Origin: Lachnospiraceae bacterium MC2017
GTDB taxonomy: Bacteria > Bacillota > Clostridia > Lachnospirales > Lachnospiraceae
Assembly (NCBI GenBank): GCA_000701625.1
Contig: JNJK01000015.1
Span: 29,765-93,764 of the forward strand
Reading direction: 5' to 3'
Length of the DNA stretch: 64,000 nt
In this document: positions 43,861 through 53,964 of the stretch, piece after piece
Numbering within the stretch: the stretch's first letter is position 1
How the letters are laid out: every line of letters begins with the position of its first letter
Translations under genes and position numbers: made by a program
Notes under the pieces: model-generated
What the model was told of the DNA's origin: nothing
What the model saw: the letters and a program-made list of their open reading frames with translations, nothing else
Databases searched by the model: none

Positions 43861-44600
43861 TGATGAACATAAATACTAAAAAAAGCAACCCACAAACTGA
43901 CCATATGCTGCATGTATTGATAACCGGCGCATCCCGTGGGATAGGCCGCGCTATTGCAGAGCGTTTCAATGAAGAATACGGCGAAAACGTATCACTGTGG
44001 CTTATATGCCATAAAGACGTCCATGCACTTGATGACCTGCCGGGTCACCATTTCGCGGGCGACATCGGCGATCATAACTTTGTAAAAAGCGTAATAGCTG
44101 AAATGCCATCCGTCGATGTGATAGTAAATAACGCCGGTATCTCCTGGATCGGACTCCTTCAGGATATGACTCCCGACGAATGGAATAATGTTATCCAAAC
44201 AAACCTGTCAAGCGTGTATAACACCTGCCATAATGCCATCCCCAAAATGGTACAGGCTCATTCAGGAAAGATCATCAACATTTCTTCTGCCTGGGGAAAT
44301 GTAGGCGCTTCCACAGAAGTAGCGTATTCTGCATCAAAAGGTGGTATAAATGCATTTACAAGAGCTCTGGCAAAGGAGCTCGCTCCCAGTAATATCCAGG
44401 TAAATGCCATTGCCTGCGGCGTCATCGACACTGACATGAATAAATGCTTTACGGAAGACGAGCGAAATGCGCTGATCGATGAGATCCCCGCATGCCGCAT
44501 GGGAACACCACGCGACGTTGCAGAGCTCGTCTTAAGCCTCTCAAGAGCCAATGACTATCTTACAGGACAGATAATCGGGCTTGATGGCGGATGGATATGA
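43860..44600 (+). CDS. Short-chain dehydrogenase/reductase (FabG-like)
   Basis: A 246-residue classical SDR: TGASRGIGRAIAERF (NADP-binding), VIVNNAGISW, ISSAWGN with the catalytic Ser, YSASKGG with Tyr and Lys, and the C-terminal LTGQIIGLDGGWI. A 3-oxoacyl-ACP reductase or a keto-sugar reductase both fit; reduction of a keto-sugar made in the CDP pathway is tempting but unproven. Two ATGs in tandem (43860, 43863) lack a ribosome site; an internal ATG at 43905 also lacks one. It converges on the membrane-protein gene at 44605 with only four bases between the two stop codons. Confidence 0.9.
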   Translation: MMNINTKKSNPQTDHMLHVLITGASRGIGRAIAERFNEEYGENVSLWLICHKDVHALDDLPGHHFAGDIGDHNFVKSVIAEMPSVDVIVNNAGISWIGLLQDMTPDEWNNVIQTNLSSVYNTCHNAIPKMVQAHSGKIINISSAWGNVGASTEVAYSASKGGINAFTRALAKELAPSNIQVNAIACGVIDTDMNKCFTEDERNALIDEIPACRMGTPRDVAELVLSLSRANDYLTGQIIGLDGGWI

Positions 44601-44604
44601 GCGT

Positions 44605-46095
44605 TCATTCTTTAGAGGGATGCATACAGAAATCAATCGCATACGTATAAAGCACAAAGATAACGAGAGGAGCGATCTGCATCATTACGCGGTTTCCGGA
44701 GTCACTCATCCTGACTGCGAGAACTCCTCCTCTCGCCCAGCATACGGCAATAACAGAAAGCATCACTACCGGAACAACTGCTGAAATACCGCTTAGTTTT
44801 CCCTTACTTCTCAGAAAATCTACCGCGATCAGGACAACTAACACACCAATGACCGCACCAAAGATCCCCCAGCCATTTCCCTGACGGATGTTTAATATAA
44901 ATGCTTTGATATCCGTAAGATATCGCTCTCTGCTTATCACGCAGATCCCTGCATTTCCCAAAAGCAAAACAGCTAAAAGTAGCGTCGGGATATAATCCTT
45001 CGGGATAAACGGGCGTATCAGCATGATATATACAACCAGCGCAATAACCATCGCTATCATCATCGCCGCTTTTTTCCAGTCAAGGAAGCTGTAAAGCGGA
45101 TCAATCCCCATACGACCAAAGAACATCATATAGTAGCCTGCAACCGTGAGAAACAAGGGCAGACAATAAACCAAAAGAAGCTTTTTCTTTGATGCCGGAT
45201 AAACCGATATAAGGACAGTAAGTATCGTCACGATCACTCCGCCTTCCATACGGAGCATGGACACCATGCCGATAAGAACGGCCTGTATAACCAGATAATC
45301 TATAGAATCCCCTTCTTCCGCCATCTTCACAGCCAGATAAAACACTAAAAAGAAGTATTCCATAAAATAAGCATTAGATAATACCCACATGGCAGTTCCA
45401 AGGAACGGTTCGGATGTCGCAAGCATAAGAACGGCTATTCCAGCTGCAATCTTTGCATACTTCGGCTTTACACCTCTTCTGACCGCAGTTTCTCTGCATG
45501 CTTCCAAAAAAATCAGCAGGAAAAATACATTCAGAACCCACTGTATACCAAAAGTCTCATCAAATCCAAAAAGAAACGGCAGACAATTAACGACGGCCGT
45601 GGTTTGTCCTACATTACTCAAAAAAGAATCAAGTGAGGAAACATAAAATCCCTCAGACGTAAGGATCGACGGATAGGTCGAATAATAATAAACCGAATCA
45701 TTTGAAACAGCCACCGCGAAATCGCCTGATGTAAATACCATTGCAAGGATAACCACTGCAAAGCATGATGCCAAAAACGACTTAAGGTCAAATGCCTCGA
45801 TCTTTATGCCGCGCTTTCTCTTTACCAAAAGGATCACCAAAAGAACCAGCGCTATAAGCAAAATAACATTCCGTACGCAAAACTCTACACCGATAAGTAA
45901 AAGAGTATATCCGGAAAGGGCATAAAATGCCAAGCCGACGGGATAGGCAAGCAAAGCCTCCCATCTGTCATTTATGCCGTCTCTTAGCAGATGGATCAGA
46001 AGAAAGCCTATAATATACACTCCTATTATCACAAGTACCTGATTTCTGAATGCCGCATCAGAGCCTTGCTGCAAAACATTTATCACCTCATTCAT
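44605..46095 (-). CDS. Polytopic membrane protein (possible polymerase or GT-C transferase)
   Basis: A 496-residue protein with about thirteen membrane segments and few charged loops. No signature that I can assign to Wzy or a GT-C family with certainty; the loop NDSVYYYSTYPSIL between segments 4 and 5 and the motif RYLTDIKAFILNIRQ are the main polar parts. Being last in a capsule operon that has two flippases and a priming transferase but no obvious polymerase, it is a candidate Wzy-like polymerase. ATG overlaps the preceding TGA. Confidence 0.75.
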   Translation of the reverse strand: MNEVINVLQQGSDAAFRNQVLVIIGVYIIGFLLIHLLRDGINDRWEALLAYPVGLAFYALSGYTLLLIGVEFCVRNVILLIALVLLVILLVKRKRGIKIEAFDLKSFLASCFAVVILAMVFTSGDFAVAVSNDSVYYYSTYPSILTSEGFYVSSLDSFLSNVGQTTAVVNCLPFLFGFDETFGIQWVLNVFFLLIFLEACRETAVRRGVKPKYAKIAAGIAVLMLATSEPFLGTAMWVLSNAYFMEYFFLVFYLAVKMAEEGDSIDYLVIQAVLIGMVSMLRMEGGVIVTILTVLISVYPASKKKLLLVYCLPLFLTVAGYYMMFFGRMGIDPLYSFLDWKKAAMMIAMVIALVVYIMLIRPFIPKDYIPTLLLAVLLLGNAGICVISRERYLTDIKAFILNIRQGNGWGIFGAVIGVLVVLIAVDFLRSKGKLSGISAVVPVVMLSVIAVCWARGGVLAVRMSDSGNRVMMQIAPLVIFVLYTYAIDFCMHPSKE

Positions 46096-46805
46096 TCGGC
46101 ATCCTCCTTTCCGGTATTTGCAATAACACTTTCATAATAATCTTCGCCCATGAGATACAGATCCTGATCCGGCCCCCATACAGCTACGAGTTTTTTCTCC
46201 TTATCGTCATCCGCGAGATTTACATAGATATCCGGAAACAGATCCTGCCCTCTCTCTTTCTCACGTTTCTCCGCAAATGCATGATAGTACCAAGAGTACC
46301 AGAATGCTGTCGCCTGCTGCACATGTTCTTTATTTAAGGGAAATGCATATCGAAGCATATCATTTGCCTGACCAAGATGGATAAAATCATCCTGAACCGG
46401 AACAAAATTCTCAGACACCGCATTACCGCTCACGATGTCATTATCAACCTCTACGCTTCCCGCGTATTGCCGAAACCAGAGTGTATAATCATTTTCGATG
46501 AGATAATTTCGGTCGAAAGGATTTCCGTCCATCTCGTCTTTACCGTAAGTTCCATACATGTCGTAGGTCTTTACTTCCTGTGAAACACGAACTGTACGGT
46601 CTTTAAGATACACACGTAAAAACATATCCGGATACTGACCATTAACCAGAAACTCCGGATCATACATGGTCTGGGTTTTGTGATTATATATCTCCAGTTC
46701 GTTCATGAGATGATTCGGAACCATGAAAAGATTTAGGAGGATCAGCACTACAGCTGCTCCTCCCACGATTGCTATTCTGTTTCTCTTTTTCTTGTCCTGT
46801 CTCAA
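46092..46805 (-). CDS. Single-pass membrane protein of unknown function
   Basis: A 237-residue protein with a basic cytosolic start (MRQDKKKRNR), one membrane segment (11-28) and an extracellular domain of about 205 residues rich in aromatic and acidic residues (DNDYTLWFRQYAG-like region, FWYSWYYHAF). I do not recognise it. It is translationally coupled to the polytopic protein downstream (four-base overlap), so the two may form a complex. Confidence 0.75.
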   Translation of the reverse strand: MRQDKKKRNRIAIVGGAAVVLILLNLFMVPNHLMNELEIYNHKTQTMYDPEFLVNGQYPDMFLRVYLKDRTVRVSQEVKTYDMYGTYGKDEMDGNPFDRNYLIENDYTLWFRQYAGSVEVDNDIVSGNAVSENFVPVQDDFIHLGQANDMLRYAFPLNKEHVQQATAFWYSWYYHAFAEKREKERGQDLFPDIYVNLADDDKEKKLVAVWGPDQDLYLMGEDYYESVIANTGKEDAE

Positions 46806-46837
46806 TTTTTACCTCATCTATAAAAAAAAATGACCTT

Positions 46838-48316
46838 TTACTCTCTTCTTATAAACTTCTGAAGTACAGACAATCCGTAATTAAATGACAAAATAAGGCT
46901 GTCTCTTTCTATCACACAGACTGCGAGTATAGATCCTATCGCCATAGCCGTCGTTATCACAATGCTGTCGATAAACGATGCTGCAAATGCCAGTATGACC
47001 AAAAGAATACCATCAACCGCTGTACGTATAAAATCATATCTTACACGGTATACTCTTTCTGAAAAGAAAGAACCGATCGCGAAATAAATAATATAAGACA
47101 GTCCTGTCGTGATCGCCGCGCCGACTCCCGCAAGCCTGGGGACAAGGATCGCGTTTCCGCAGATATTACATACGATCGTCACCGCGCTTGCCGCATTAAG
47201 GTACATATTTTTCTTCTGAAATTTAATGCCCTGAACAGTGATCTCAAACATCATTGCAAAAATAGGCATAAGCGTCAGGAAAGGGATTATCTTATCCGCA
47301 CCTCTGTACCTGGCACCGAGAAGAAGTACGATCACCTGGCGGAACATGATGAGCCCGATCGCTGCCAGGACGCAAAAGAAACGAACAATGCGAAACGCCT
47401 GTCTGAAAAATGCCTTAGTTTCCTCTTCTTTTCCGGTCTCATACCGCTCCATGGCTACCGGAGACCAATATGCCAAAAAAGTATTTTTGAATGTTACAAG
47501 AAGAACGATTATCTTTACCGCAGCCCGATATATACCAAGTTCATTGTAATCCGCCCACGTTTTTAACGCGATGCTGTCACAACTCGATAACAGCCACTCC
47601 ATAAGGAGTACCATTATGAACGGATATCCATATTTTATAAGCTCTACTATAGATACTTTTTCTGTCCCGTTTGTCAGTATCGCGCCATTATCAGCAGACT
47701 TTATTTTCCCTGACCTTATAAGGAGATATCTTATCCCCAAAAAAAGTGTCGTCATTCCCCATGAAATTGTCATGGCATAAAGAGCTACTCTGAAATCATT
47801 TCCCAAAAACCACGCTGTACCGAATATCAACAGGATATTCAATACTTTTTGTGTAATATTGATATTTGAATAGAGTTTTCCATTCTGCTGCATCCTGACA
47901 TCAAGAAAAAGAAAACGTTCAAATACAGATATAACGGTATACCCTATTACAAGAATAGTGACATCTATACTTACATTTCTCTTAAAAAGCCAGTAATTAA
48001 CGTAGTCCGCAGCAAAAAGATAAACAACGATAAGCCCCGCAACTATCATAAGAGTTGTTTTTAAACAGCTCCTCATGAGATGATCACGGTCAATATTCTT
48101 TTTATAATAGTAGCGGATAAAAGACTGATCGAGGCCGAGTATGGCAAAGATATAAATGCACGAAACCGCAGCCTCAAACATGCCTGCTCTGCCGTATTCA
48201 TCCGTAGACATAAGCCTTGTGACTATCGGGGTCTGTACAAATCCAAGCAGCAGAACAATAAAGTTCCCATAAAAAAAGCTTAAAAAACTTCCAAAAGCTG
48301 ATTTTTTATTACTCAT
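46838..48316 (-). CDS. Polysaccharide flippase (Wzx/MATE-like)
   Basis: A 492-residue membrane protein with 14 predicted segments and the start GSFLSFFYGNFIVLLLGFVQTPIVTRLMSTDEYG, the usual beginning of Wzx-type oligosaccharide transporters. It should move lipid-linked repeat units across the membrane. A second flippase is encoded at 57043-55619 in the same operon. Nine bases after the GT4 stop codon upstream; its ribosome site (GGAGAA) lies in the end of that gene. Confidence 0.9.
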   Translation of the reverse strand: MSNKKSAFGSFLSFFYGNFIVLLLGFVQTPIVTRLMSTDEYGRAGMFEAAVSCIYIFAILGLDQSFIRYYYKKNIDRDHLMRSCLKTTLMIVAGLIVVYLFAADYVNYWLFKRNVSIDVTILVIGYTVISVFERFLFLDVRMQQNGKLYSNINITQKVLNILLIFGTAWFLGNDFRVALYAMTISWGMTTLFLGIRYLLIRSGKIKSADNGAILTNGTEKVSIVELIKYGYPFIMVLLMEWLLSSCDSIALKTWADYNELGIYRAAVKIIVLLVTFKNTFLAYWSPVAMERYETGKEEETKAFFRQAFRIVRFFCVLAAIGLIMFRQVIVLLLGARYRGADKIIPFLTLMPIFAMMFEITVQGIKFQKKNMYLNAASAVTIVCNICGNAILVPRLAGVGAAITTGLSYIIYFAIGSFFSERVYRVRYDFIRTAVDGILLVILAFAASFIDSIVITTAMAIGSILAVCVIERDSLILSFNYGLSVLQKFIRRE

Positions 48317-48324
48317 AGTTATAT

Positions 48325-49434
48325 TTATTCTCCGAGGATCTCACGGTATACCCGGAGATGTTTATCCAGATAGGCTTCTTCCGTAAAGTTATCAAGATAA
48401 CGCCTGTAGAAGTATTCCTGAGATTTCTTAAGTTTCTCCGGATCATCCATTAAACGCTTTACCGACTGTACGGCAACTTCCGGGTGCTCCTTTGTATATA
48501 GACAGTCAGGATCACCTATTACTTCCGGAAGACCTCCTACCTCTGTGGAAAGCACCGCACATTTACGGCTCATGGCTTCCACTGCAGCTTTTCCAAAGGA
48601 TTCAAACTGTGATGTCATGAGGAAAAGATCCAGTCCGTAATAATAACGGCTCATTTCTTCCTGAGAAAGATCTTCTTCATAAACAAAATTTTCATCTCCG
48701 ATGATGTCAGCTATCTTTCTCCTAAGTTCCGCTGCCTGCGCATCATCTCCCTTTTCAAAAAGAGAAAGGACCAGATGTACCCTGAACCTTAATCCTGCAT
48801 CATGCAGTGCCTTTACGAGAACCGGCACAAAAGGCCAGTCTTTTTCTATGCAGATACGTCCTGCAAATCCGATCGTAAATATGCCGTCACGCTTTTTTTT
48901 ACTTTCATCATACTCACTGAATATCGGGCTTATGGTGTTATATATTACGCTCAACGGACGAATCGACGAATTATCTTCCCACAATTTGCGGTTTTTCTCA
49001 GTTGTAGTGACCATCATCGAGGCACCCTTAAGTACAGGCATCATAAAGATCTTTGAACGTGTCCTGTATCCAAAGTACATCCCTCTGTCCGTGTACAGAT
49101 ATGGGATCTTCGTAAAGAAATTCCTGATAAATCCATAGGTTATGAGCGATTCTGACATTTCGATATGAATGAGATCCGGCTGTTCTTCCCGAATTATCTT
49201 TAAGAATGCTCTGATGCGTATAAATAGATTTTTTACACGGCTCTCCCCCATTGGATAGGTTCTGACCTTAAAATCGTATTTTGAATTTTTATCCAGGAGT
49301 TCCGGACAGATCACGACAGGCTCATAACCACACTCCGGATTATTAACCAGAGCATTGCATATACTGATCGTAGAGAGCTGTGCGCCTCCGGGAAGATCGA
49401 TCGGATACTCCATTAAATAAACGACTTTTTTCAA
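48325..49434 (-). CDS. Family 4 glycosyltransferase
   Basis: A 369-residue GT-B enzyme: start KKVVYLMEYPIDLPGGAQLS with the nucleotide-binding GGAQ loop, IGFAGRICIEKDWP, and the donor-site block LFLMTSQFESFGKAAVEAMSR with the E-x7-E motif. Start is TTG at 49434, preceded by GGAGGAG 7 bases upstream; the longer frame to 49533 would run into the preceding gene. Donor sugar unknown. Confidence 0.9.
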   Translation of the reverse strand: MKKVVYLMEYPIDLPGGAQLSTISICNALVNNPECGYEPVVICPELLDKNSKYDFKVRTYPMGESRVKNLFIRIRAFLKIIREEQPDLIHIEMSESLITYGFIRNFFTKIPYLYTDRGMYFGYRTRSKIFMMPVLKGASMMVTTTEKNRKLWEDNSSIRPLSVIYNTISPIFSEYDESKKKRDGIFTIGFAGRICIEKDWPFVPVLVKALHDAGLRFRVHLVLSLFEKGDDAQAAELRRKIADIIGDENFVYEEDLSQEEMSRYYYGLDLFLMTSQFESFGKAAVEAMSRKCAVLSTEVGGLPEVIGDPDCLYTKEHPEVAVQSVKRLMDDPEKLKKSQEYFYRRYLDNFTEEAYLDKHLRVYREILGE

Positions 49435-49477
49435 ACAAAGACTCCTCCAGGGTTCTGAACAGTTACCCTCTATTGGT

Positions 49478-50644
49478 TTATTCACGGTACCAGTTATTAT
49501 ACAGATATTCGCAAGGCGAAAGGGGACCCTCATTATAATGCTTCATTGACCCTGAAAGCATTGCATCCGACATCTCGACGATCCTCTTTGCCGCAACTTC
49601 CGGATTCCAGTATTTCTGCATATTCTGATGAGCTGCACGTCCGAGTTCACGCGCTGTATCCGGGCTCTTAAGAAGTGTTTCCAGCTTATCCGTGAGGCTG
49701 TCCTCGTCTCCGCTCTTAAATACGAATCCTGTTCTTCCCTGTGATACGAGGAACGGTGTTGCCCCTGCCGCATGGCTTGCTATCACTGCACATCCTGCGG
49801 AAAGTCCCTCGTAGATCACAGATCCCCAGCCCTCAAGGAAGTTACTGGTCATCACAAAGATATTTGCCTTTTCCATCTCTGCTCTGGTTTCTTCAGGACT
49901 CAAAAATCCCTTAAACTCTGTGATATCATCAAGTTTCAGGTCATGTACAAGCTTCATTAAGTGTTTTTCTTCTACACCGTCTCCGACAAACTCCAGCCGG
50001 AAATCATAACCTGCATCTCTGCATCTTTTCGCTGCACGTATCAGGAGATCTGCTCTCTTAAGTTTAAGGAATCGTCCTGCCCACAATACCTTTACCGGCT
50101 TATTTCGGTCTTTCAGCTCTGAAAGCTCCGCAAATGATTTTTTCTCTCCTGTCGGGAAATATCCGAATTTATAGCACTTTCCTATATATGAGTGCATAAA
50201 TTTATAATCTGATGCACAATATGCACTAGCTGCAAGAAGATACAGTTTTTTATCCCTGTTTCTGTAATGATTATGTACAAATTTCTTCGCAAGCCTTGGG
50301 ATAAGTACCTTTATCCTGCCTTCTTTCAGCGGTCTTTCCGAGTAGCGGAATGTAAGCTTATCCAGTTCCAGACGTTTCTCTATCATATCTTCCGGAGCTG
50401 TACCCATGATCACCACATCACTTTTTTCCCCAAGTTCATATGCTTTTTTTAGGTTTTCATCTGATTCATAGGACTTTAATACATATGACGGAGCCTTTCT
50501 GCCCCATCCCATATCAGAGCGAAACTGCTCCATGGGCTCGGTTTCTACGAAAGTAAAGCCATCTCCAAGTATGCTGTAAAAAGCATTGCAGAGAGCTTCC
50601 TGATGATGATTAAAATAGTTTGAGAAAAAAGTTAATGTTTTCAT
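49478..50644 (-). CDS. Family 4 glycosyltransferase
   Basis: A 388-residue GT-B enzyme beginning LTFFSNYFNHHQEALC, with VLWAGRFLKLKRADLLI and the donor-site segment IFVMTSNFLEGWGSVIYEGLSAGCAVIAS (split here for clarity: FLEGWG, then EGLSAGC). It probably adds one hexose to the repeat unit. 14 bases follow the GT2 stop upstream. Confidence 0.88.
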   Translation of the reverse strand: MKTLTFFSNYFNHHQEALCNAFYSILGDGFTFVETEPMEQFRSDMGWGRKAPSYVLKSYESDENLKKAYELGEKSDVVIMGTAPEDMIEKRLELDKLTFRYSERPLKEGRIKVLIPRLAKKFVHNHYRNRDKKLYLLAASAYCASDYKFMHSYIGKCYKFGYFPTGEKKSFAELSELKDRNKPVKVLWAGRFLKLKRADLLIRAAKRCRDAGYDFRLEFVGDGVEEKHLMKLVHDLKLDDITEFKGFLSPEETRAEMEKANIFVMTSNFLEGWGSVIYEGLSAGCAVIASHAAGATPFLVSQGRTGFVFKSGDEDSLTDKLETLLKSPDTARELGRAAHQNMQKYWNPEVAAKRIVEMSDAMLSGSMKHYNEGPLSPCEYLYNNWYRE

Positions 50645-50657
50645 GTTTTTTCCAATT

Positions 50658-51392
50658 TCACGCTAATACATATTTTATCAGTTCAAATGCGACACATTCA
50701 AAGATATAGAATGGACTATACCCATTCTCTCTGTATATCCTAAATCGACGCCTGATACGGGGTATGATCTCTTTTGCAGGTATCCTGCTACTGACGCCTC
50801 CCATCTGGAAGTCTGCGAGAACTTTAGGAACTGCGACTATTTTGTATCCGGCTCTCTTTACTTTGAAGTAAAGATCCATATCATCACTTATGTCGCGGCA
50901 TCGATAACGGTATTTCTCATACACTTTTTTACTCACAAACTGTGTGGGATGATTCCAGTCGCGGCTTGTTGTGTACTTACGCACCTTCGCATGTTTGATG
51001 AAGGTCTTTCCGTCCCTCATATGCATTCTGATATCTGCAAATGCAAGATCACATCCTGTTTTTTTGAAGGTCGTGATCATAGTACTAACTGCTTCCGGTT
51101 CATACCAGTCATCACTATTGATGATACCGATGATATCTCCATGAGCTCTGTCTATTCCCTTATTCATGGCATCATATATACCTTTATCGGGTCCGCTCTT
51201 TATATCAAGGGTATATCCCTTTTCTTCAAAACGAGGTCTGTAACTCTCTATGATCTCAAGTGTCCTGTCGGTGCTGCCGCCGTCTACGATCAGGTACTCT
51301 ATTTTATCGGCTGTTTGCGCAAGTACCGATTCTACAGTCCGCGCCACTGTTTTTTCTGAATTAAAACAAACAGTTATTATTGAAACTAACAT
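50658..51392 (-). CDS. Family 2 glycosyltransferase
   Basis: A 244-residue compact GT2: VSIITVCFNSEKTVARTVES, LIVDGGSTDRTLEI, KGIYDAMNKGIDRAHGD, and IINSDDWYEPEAV. This form, with the GIYDAMNKG segment, is common for capsule and colanic-acid transferases (WcaE-like). Overlaps the priming transferase gene by seven bases. Confidence 0.92.
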   Translation of the reverse strand: MLVSIITVCFNSEKTVARTVESVLAQTADKIEYLIVDGGSTDRTLEIIESYRPRFEEKGYTLDIKSGPDKGIYDAMNKGIDRAHGDIIGIINSDDWYEPEAVSTMITTFKKTGCDLAFADIRMHMRDGKTFIKHAKVRKYTTSRDWNHPTQFVSKKVYEKYRYRCRDISDDMDLYFKVKRAGYKIVAVPKVLADFQMGGVSSRIPAKEIIPRIRRRFRIYRENGYSPFYIFECVAFELIKYVLA

Positions 51393-52750
51393 TTATTCTC
51401 CTTATCACCGTCCTGACTGAACCCTTCTGTAGAGTCATCAGCGTTAAAGAGTACGAGTACTGTCTGGAACAACAGACGGATATCTAAGAGCAAACTGAAA
51501 TCCTCAATATACATGAGATCAAGTATCAGCTTGTCCCGGGAAGAAGTATTGTATCTGCCTACGATCTGAGCAAGTCCTGTAAGACCAGCCTTCATGCGGA
51601 GTCTGTATCGAAACTCCGGCATTTCTCTCTCATATTCACTGACATTTTCCAGCATCTCAGGTCTCGGCCCTACGAGAGACATATCACCGCGGATTATATT
51701 TAATAACTGCGGAAGTTCATCTATCCTGTATTTTCTAAGAAAACGGCCTATCTTTGTGATGCGGTCATCACCTGATGTCGCAGAGAAATTCTCTACATTT
51801 TCTTTCATGGTGCGGAACTTATATATCTCAAATACTCTTCCGTGAATAGTCGCTCTCTTTTGCCGAAAGAAAATACTTCCCTTATCTTCCGCATGGATCA
51901 GAGCCGCAGAGATCAAAAACAGAGGGCTCAGTAAGATCAGGAAAAATGCAGAGATCCCAATATCTGCCAGGCGCTTTACTATACGCTGTTCAAATGTCAT
52001 CTTCCGTGCTTCATGAGCAAGAAACGGCACGTCTCCGAACATCATCTCCCGGCTCGTCATTTCCACAATATCCGAAATATCCGGATTAAGATATATGTTT
52101 ATCTGATGCTTATAACAGTAATTTACGAGTTCTGTTCGTTCTCCTGCCGGAACATCATAGAAAAAAACGGCATCTGACTCTTTTACAAGCTTCTTTATAT
52201 CGGGATCATCATAGCGAACTATATTTTCAATTACATATCTCTGCCTGAATGACCCTATAACGCGTTCGATATTGGCTTTTTCAGCCACATTCGCGATAAT
52301 AACCGTCGTATGTTCTTCCGGAGTGACATACAGATAAAACTTATTTCCGATATAGACCATCAGTATTACAAGTATCGCCTGCAAAACAAGAGACAACAGG
52401 AAGAATCCTATAGAAGTAAGTCTAAATACTCTTCCATTTGCATCATTGACGTTCATGATCAGGAATACCAGATATGTCCCGACTGCAGTAAAGAACAGGG
52501 TAAGCTCCATCGCAAGTACTATCGTCCTGTTCTTTCTCCGTCCAACATCAAAACTCCCGTAGATGCGAGTCAGCGCAAACGCCATAATGACGTACATAAC
52601 GCCCATGATGACACTTGTTCTGGATAATACTCTTACCTGGCGGTTCTCAATTCCGAGCATGAAAAAGAAAAGCGCCATGGAACCACCATAGAGCAGAAAT
52701 TTTATAATTGTCTGTATGCTGTTCTGAAAACGTGTCAATAATTTTTTCAT
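51386..52750 (-). CDS. Polyprenyl-phosphate sugar-1-phosphate transferase (priming enzyme)
   Basis: A 454-residue WbaP/CpsE-type enzyme: four or five N-terminal membrane segments, a CoA-binding-like region (150-240), a membrane hairpin near 273-292, and the C-terminal catalytic domain with FRQKRATIHGRVFEIYKFRTM, DELPQLLNIIRGDMSLVGPRPEM. It starts repeat-unit synthesis by loading sugar 1-phosphate on undecaprenyl phosphate. As the only such enzyme in the window, it marks 60.9-44.6 kb as a Wzx/Wzy-type glycan locus. ATGA overlap with the GT4 gene upstream. Confidence 0.95.
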   Translation of the reverse strand: MKKLLTRFQNSIQTIIKFLLYGGSMALFFFMLGIENRQVRVLSRTSVIMGVMYVIMAFALTRIYGSFDVGRRKNRTIVLAMELTLFFTAVGTYLVFLIMNVNDANGRVFRLTSIGFFLLSLVLQAILVILMVYIGNKFYLYVTPEEHTTVIIANVAEKANIERVIGSFRQRYVIENIVRYDDPDIKKLVKESDAVFFYDVPAGERTELVNYCYKHQINIYLNPDISDIVEMTSREMMFGDVPFLAHEARKMTFEQRIVKRLADIGISAFFLILLSPLFLISAALIHAEDKGSIFFRQKRATIHGRVFEIYKFRTMKENVENFSATSGDDRITKIGRFLRKYRIDELPQLLNIIRGDMSLVGPRPEMLENVSEYEREMPEFRYRLRMKAGLTGLAQIVGRYNTSSRDKLILDLMYIEDFSLLLDIRLLFQTVLVLFNADDSTEGFSQDGDKENKC

Positions 52751-53964
52751 ACTCTGTAGACCGTTCTTAGATATTCTTCAAATCTTATTTCCGGACTGTA
52801 CTGCTCTGCCTGTGTTCTGCAGGCACGGGCTGTCTTTTCAGCATCCCGTGATGCCATATCCTCTATCGCACGAAGTACGCCATCCATATCCCTGACAGGC
52901 ACAACAATTCCCGTATCAGAGGTAAGCGACTCCGGACTTCCACCTGTCTCATAAGTTATAACCGGTGTACCGCATGCCATGGACTCAAGATTGGTGGTCG
53001 GAAATGTATCTTCAAGCGTGAGATTAACGTATATGTCAGCAGTACTGTACCACTGAACCATCTCTTCTATACTGTCAGTGTGACCTATACCTATAACATT
53101 TCCCGGAAGATTTTTCATCTGTGAAGGTTTAAGCCCTATCATGACTATCATGGCTTTATTTTTTAGGCGTTCTGCCATTTCCATGAAGTCATCGATTCCT
53201 TTTCGCTCTCTCCAGGGATTTGCTACTCCCAGTAACAAAAGTCTGTCTCCGATACCGTATCTTTCCCTCAGATCAGAATCAAGGCACCTGAACCTTTTTA
53301 GATCAATTCCTGTCGGAACCACATGCACCGGGTAATCCTTTAGATATGACTTCTGAACCTCATCCTTGAGCCATCGGGACGGGGTTACGAGCTCTGTTTC
53401 AGGGATACCTGTAAAAAGTGCCTTTTTGTCAATGTAGTTTCTTTTAGACGAATCCATTAAAAAGGACGCCGGATACTGTCTTTTCTGCGGACAGTCATGG
53501 CATCCTTCCGCCTTCCATTTGTCGCAGCCGATATATGCAAAATGAGTGCAGTGACCGGTAAATGTCCAGCAGTCGTGAAGAGTCCAGACTATCCTGTGTC
53601 CTGCTTTTTTCATATATTCGTCTTTTAAGTACTTAAAAAGCATACGGACATTCACATAATAACCGTGAACATTGTGAATATGGATAAGATCCGGATCTTC
53701 GCTCCGTATAAATTCAATGAGTTTTTTTGTAACTCCCGCAGAATACATTCCGTGTCGGTCAGTGATACGACTAAGTACACCATGTATATTTACATCCATA
53801 TCAGAACCTATCCGATATGTACGATATCCCTCCGGTGCACTGTTCCTGCCGTATGCACAAACACTTTCTATCCCTTTATCAGAGAGCGCGTCCATAAGTC
53901 CTGTGATGATACGTCCTGTGCTTCCGTTACCCACTATGGAATTTATAAAAAGGACTTTCTTCAC
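52747..53964 (-). CDS. Family 4 glycosyltransferase
   Basis: A 405-residue GT-B enzyme: VLFINSIVGNGSTGRIITGLM, LIHIHNVHGYYVNV, WTLHDCWTFTGHCTHF and CDKWKAEGCHDCPQK, a Cys/His-rich N-terminal segment typical of the WcaC-like GT4 subgroup; then LGVANPWRERKGIDDF and the donor loop DTFPTTNLESMACGTPVI. Overlaps the genes on both sides by four bases. Confidence 0.92.
   Translation of the reverse strand: MKKVLFINSIVGNGSTGRIITGLMDALSDKGIESVCAYGRNSAPEGYRTYRIGSDMDVNIHGVLSRITDRHGMYSAGVTKKLIEFIRSEDPDLIHIHNVHGYYVNVRMLFKYLKDEYMKKAGHRIVWTLHDCWTFTGHCTHFAYIGCDKWKAEGCHDCPQKRQYPASFLMDSSKRNYIDKKALFTGIPETELVTPSRWLKDEVQKSYLKDYPVHVVPTGIDLKRFRCLDSDLRERYGIGDRLLLLGVANPWRERKGIDDFMEMAERLKNKAMIVMIGLKPSQMKNLPGNVIGIGHTDSIEEMVQWYSTADIYVNLTLEDTFPTTNLESMACGTPVITYETGGSPESLTSDTGIVVPVRDMDGVLRAIEDMASRDAEKTARACRTQAEQYSPEIRFEEYLRTVYRV

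Noticed and set aside
43680..43969. Small minus-strand open frames in the palindromic gap
   Set aside because: They are created by the inverted repeats, overlap the start of the SDR gene, and have no ribosome site.
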